Shown here in pieces: positions 14,307 through 17,089 of a stretch of 17,089 nucleotides of DNA. The stretch comes from an uncultured Anaerostipes sp. (GTDB lineage: Bacteria > Bacillota > Clostridia > Lachnospirales > Lachnospiraceae): contig CAAEIR010000344.1 of NCBI GenBank assembly GCA_900756035.1, positions 1 to 17,089 of the forward strand. The letters are read 5' to 3'. Made by a program: the position numbers and the translations under genes. The first letter of the stretch is position 1. Every line of letters starts with the position of its first letter. The notes below the pieces were generated by a model. The model worked only from the letters and a program-made list of their open reading frames with translations, searched no databases and was not told where the DNA came from.

Positions 14307-14335
14307 ATTGTACTGACTTAACAGATTTCCGTCAA
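14307..14335 (-). promoter_or_regulatory. Promoter of the pur operon, inside the aminopeptidase end
   Basis: TTGACG (14330-14335), a 17-nt spacer and TACAAT (14307-14312) form a good sigma-A promoter. The -35 box overlaps the Leu-Thr codons near the end of the M29 gene. It gives purE its own start, with read-through from the upstream genes still possible. Confidence 0.75.
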
Positions 14336-16330
14336 TGGTTCATTTAACGTTTCTGTTCCCGGAAGCACAAATCTTCCTTTTTCAATCACGAAAATTTCTC
14401 TTCCGCCCAGACAAACCGCCTTAATGGAATCAATCTCCTCATATGGAATCGTAATATCCGTATGGCACTGGAAATACTCTCCTTCTTCGGATCGCTCATT
14501 ATATTTTGCCACAATTTCTTTTCCATCGGGATTGTAAACTTTCGTCTCTTCACTGTGGCTGTAGCAGGTATCTCCTACTGCAAAATGAGGTCCCATTTTT
14601 TCCACAATCAAAATCGGAAGCTTATATAAGATATCATATTTTTTCGCCATGGCATAGGCTGTTGTATTGGTTCCCACTGCAAACTCACCCATCGGAAGCG
14701 TTTCTCTGTTATAGAGAAGGTTTTCTTTCATAAATGCTCTGTTCTCCTCTTCCGTCTCAAAGTTTTTGCAGGTATAGTCTGTGATCATCCCGTCTTCAAA
14801 AGTAAGGCGCAGATCAATAAATTTAAGATCTCTTAAATACACTTCCCCTACATGCAGCACTCCATTGGTTCCGGCAAGCTTCGGTGATGTAAACACCTCT
14901 CCCACCGGAATATTAACATCTGCCAGACAATTTTCAAAATTCGTTTCCGCAGACGGATCTTTCATCTCATGCATTGCAATATACAAATCTGTCTGATTAT
15001 TTCCGGCCCCTTTGATATGAACCTCCAATGCCTGATCCAATGCATCAATTAAATATTGCTGAATTTCCCGATACATCTTCTTATCCAGAGTATTGACTTT
15101 TACAACTTCTTTAAAAATCTCCTCAAAGTCATCTCCGATTTCCGGAATCGGATAAGCGATAATCGTAAAACTTCTCTGATCCGGTTTGATGTATTCATTT
15201 ACAATCTCTGAAGCTTTTATCTGAAATTCCACAGATAATTCCTGTTGTTTCTTGCTCAGTTTCAGACTCGTTTCCTTGGAAACCGGAAGAAACGGTTTCT
15301 CACCAAATGTCTCCATACATGCCGGTCCCGCAAAGACATAAGCTTCTTCTCTATAATGCTCGTAGGCATTTCGATAACACTCAAGCTTATGTTTCATAAA
15401 CCGATTATCAAAATACAGCGTCTGGTCATAACGATGATCATACTCGTATTGCGGATTTGGACCAGATGATATATATCCTGTTTTTACGAGCCCTTTGGTA
15501 AGGCTCGAAACTCCGCTTCGATAGATAATCGGCGCAAGGCCAATCTCTGCAAACTGCCGAATCGCTTCTCTTACTACCGGCTCAAATCCAATCGTATAAC
15601 GGATATTAACTGTACGTTTTGGACTCATATCGATGTTATTGATAATAAATCCTTCATGGAACCCTTCCACATAAGTTTTGGCCATCGCACAAATCTCTTC
15701 TCTCGGAAGAGAATTTAAATAATTTAAAGTTCGAATCTCATTTTCTGAAATATATTCTCCATACTGATAAAGGATATCCGGATCTGTCAGATCAGATTTC
15801 ATCACAATATCTGTCGCAAACGTCATAGATGGGTCTAACTGCTCCCGAATCCGATATTCGTAGACATCCTCACTATAATCTCTCATATGATCAAAAATAA
15901 TCTGCCGGATCTTTTCCGGTCCGTCTTCCTCTGCCAGAAACAGTTGGTAAATCTCTAAGAATAATTCATTTTGAATGACCAGATCAAATAATCTTCCTTC
16001 TACAGCATAAACGAACCCACTGCGCATTTCTGCATACAAAAATGCAAAAATCTGACCATATTCTACTCCAAAATTCTGAACGCAAAATTCCGGATTTCCA
16101 AAACAATTCGCATAGGATTCCGGAGAGATCTTCTGATACCATTCCCGGTTCCATGCCTTCAACTGCTCTAAAGACTTCGGATTCGTATCGTAAACATCAT
16201 TCAAAAATAACAGCATTTCTGTCATCTCAGAAAAATAAGCAGAAAATTTTTTCATATTCTGAGTATCCAGTTTTAATTCGTGAAGTCTCTCTTTATTTAA
16301 TTCGTGTCTTTCCAGTAAAATCTCACTCAC
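14318..16330 (-). CDS. M29-family aminopeptidase with long N-terminal extension
   Basis: A 670-residue protein whose last 280 residues match M29 metallo-aminopeptidases (AmpS/aminopeptidase T type), which remove N-terminal residues from peptides in the cytosol. The probable metal and catalytic residues are visible in order: Glu478 (NIPVGEVFTSP), Glu549 (MGEFAVGTN), His582 (MGPHFAVGD), Tyr590, and His623 with Asp625 (HTD). Their spacing is close to the known enzymes. Residues 1 to about 230 are helical, and parts to about 340 are unlike the 400-residue classic members, so this is a large Lachnospiraceae-type form. The start is GTG 16330, 7 nt after AAGGAG. A longer frame to 16426 overlaps the upstream membrane gene and lacks a ribosome site. 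It lies 14 nt after that gene. Confidence 0.85.
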   Translation of the reverse strand: MSEILLERHELNKERLHELKLDTQNMKKFSAYFSEMTEMLLFLNDVYDTNPKSLEQLKAWNREWYQKISPESYANCFGNPEFCVQNFGVEYGQIFAFLYAEMRSGFVYAVEGRLFDLVIQNELFLEIYQLFLAEEDGPEKIRQIIFDHMRDYSEDVYEYRIREQLDPSMTFATDIVMKSDLTDPDILYQYGEYISENEIRTLNYLNSLPREEICAMAKTYVEGFHEGFIINNIDMSPKRTVNIRYTIGFEPVVREAIRQFAEIGLAPIIYRSGVSSLTKGLVKTGYISSGPNPQYEYDHRYDQTLYFDNRFMKHKLECYRNAYEHYREEAYVFAGPACMETFGEKPFLPVSKETSLKLSKKQQELSVEFQIKASEIVNEYIKPDQRSFTIIAYPIPEIGDDFEEIFKEVVKVNTLDKKMYREIQQYLIDALDQALEVHIKGAGNNQTDLYIAMHEMKDPSAETNFENCLADVNIPVGEVFTSPKLAGTNGVLHVGEVYLRDLKFIDLRLTFEDGMITDYTCKNFETEEENRAFMKENLLYNRETLPMGEFAVGTNTTAYAMAKKYDILYKLPILIVEKMGPHFAVGDTCYSHSEETKVYNPDGKEIVAKYNERSEEGEYFQCHTDITIPYEEIDSIKAVCLGGREIFVIEKGRFVLPGTETLNEPLTEIC

Positions 16331-16344
16331 AATATAACTCCTTT

Positions 16345-16677
16345 TTATCTGATTACTCCCAAAATCAACAGGAATACAGAAAATATCAATATAGCTCCGT
16401 TGCTGATACATCCGATGATTTTCCATTTCATAACTGCTGCAGTCTCATGAAAACTTTGTACTGCCAAATACATTCCCACAGCACCGAAGATCATCAAAAG
16501 CCATCCTGCTGCCCCAAGCATCACATCCGCATTTCCTTCTAATTCTACAGATCTTAAAATCAGAAAATAATAACCTGCAATTCCAACTGCTCCCAGTACA
16601 ATGGAAATTATCGCTTTTCTGGAGACCACCTGATCCGATGGCCGATATGCAAATGTCTTCTTTCGATTCCGCTTCAT
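16345..16677 (-). CDS. Small three-helix membrane protein (perhaps DUF6142)
   Basis: This 110-residue protein has a basic, cytosolic-looking N-terminus (MKRNRKK), then three membrane helices at about residues 23-41, 53-74 and 86-107. It resembles small Lachnospiraceae membrane proteins annotated as DUF6142, but that is from memory and the function is unknown. AGGAGG lies about 8 nt before the ATG. The ATG overlaps the stop of the VanZ-like gene by 4 nt (ATGA), and the M29 gene follows after 14 nt, so the three are very probably one transcript. Confidence 0.75.
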   Translation of the reverse strand: MKRNRKKTFAYRPSDQVVSRKAIISIVLGAVGIAGYYFLILRSVELEGNADVMLGAAGWLLMIFGAVGMYLAVQSFHETAAVMKWKIIGCISNGAILIFSVFLLILGVIR

Positions 16678-17089
16678 CTTTTCTTCCTCCTGTATCTATC
16701 ATACCCTGCCAATAAAATTCGGTAGACAAGATATCCTAAAAAACCACCGACGGTATTCATCAGCAGATCATCCACATCAAATACCCCGACTCTCATAAAC
16801 AGCTGACTGGTTTCAATCACCAGACTGAAAATAAAAGTCGCAAATACAGAAAGAAACAATGCTTTCCGTCTTTCAATCACAACCGGAATCATAAATCCAA
16901 AGGGACTAAATGCAAAAATATTACCAAATACATTGGTAATCACTGCCTCCGCAGATAAAAGATGCCGATAGGTCCAAAATCTTTTGATTTCCTGAAATAC
17001 TACCAGGTTGACATGAGAGGTTGTGTATCCTGTATTTCTCCCATATCGTTCACTCAATAATACAAAATAAAATATAACTATAATATAGA
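16674..17089 (-). CDS. VanZ-like membrane protein, 5' end outside window
   Basis: The protein has the VanZ-family pattern: VNLVVFQEIKRF, GNIFAFSPFGFMIP, SLVIETSQLF and the DVDDLLMNTVGGFLGYLVY segment, with three to four helices and a basic C-terminus. The reading frame has no stop up to position 17089, and codons before the TTG at 17057 read as a hydrophobic stretch (YIIVIFYFVLLSERYG). This is the expected first helix of the family, so the gene starts beyond the window and the TTG is not its true start. VanZ itself gives low teicoplanin resistance in enterococci; most homologues are of unknown function. It is the first visible gene of the unit with the three-helix protein and M29 peptidase. 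Confidence 0.85.
   Translation of the reverse strand, partial: YIIVIFYFVLLSERYGRNTGYTTSHVNLVVFQEIKRFWTYRHLLSAEAVITNVFGNIFAFSPFGFMIPVVIERRKALFLSVFATFIFSLVIETSQLFMRVGVFDVDDLLMNTVGGFLGYLVYRILLAGYDRYRRKKR

Noticed and set aside
16042..16542. 166-codon plus-strand frame opposite the M29 gene start and the three-helix protein
   Set aside because: Shadow of two well-supported genes; no domain and no ribosome site.

Overview
This window looks like a piece of a low-GC Gram-positive chromosome, most likely a Lachnospiraceae-type Clostridium. The signs are AT-rich DNA, strong AGGAGG-type ribosome binding sites, sigma-A promoters close to TTGACA-17-TATAAT, CCA-less tRNA genes in a Pro-Gly-Arg-His-Lys-Leu cluster, a DUF1836 gene, a YerC-type TrpR-like repressor and a purE-purM-purN-purD cluster. 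The genus cannot be fixed by eye. Most of the window is ordinary core genome. I see no IS element, phage module, CRISPR array or obvious new defence system.

Layout, left to right. Positions 1-200 hold a divergent promoter region: one promoter fires leftward off the window, the other drives a small XRE repressor (205-564, +). An orphan ribbon-helix-helix protein follows (760-954, +). Six tRNA genes (1051-1602, -) run from a perfect consensus promoter at 1647-1675 to a terminator at 979-1043. Next come a small membrane protein with a very acidic tail and pcrA helicase (1781-4332, -). A DUF1836 protein (4457-5059, +) and a YerC-family regulator (5066-5353, -) converge on one hairpin that contains both stop codons. 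A Na+:alanine/glycine symporter (5435-6841, -) sits behind a glycine riboswitch with its own terminator (about 6875-7010). An orphan substrate-binding lipoprotein (7298-8308, +) is preceded by a structured leader of about 130 nt.

From 17089 down to 8349 everything is on the minus strand. It starts with a VanZ-like protein (cut by the window edge), a three-helix membrane protein and an M29-type aminopeptidase. The purine block follows, driven by a promoter at 14307-14335 whose -35 box lies inside the last codons of the aminopeptidase. Its order is purE, a broken cell-wall amidase gene, purM, purN, purD, a membrane-anchored zinc-ribbon protein and an intact cell-wall amidase. No convincing terminator was seen inside this block, so the two cell-envelope genes may be co-transcribed with purine synthesis.

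The most informative points are the pseudogenised amidase inside the pur operon (internal deletion of roughly 60 codons plus frameshift, with the catalytic Glu left in another frame), the glycine riboswitch on the symporter with an inverted repeat over its promoter, the leader with a dyad and terminator before the orphan lipoprotein, and the operator-like repeats beside the XRE gene. Several gene starts were moved to internal codons because the ribosome binding site lies downstream of the longest possible start.
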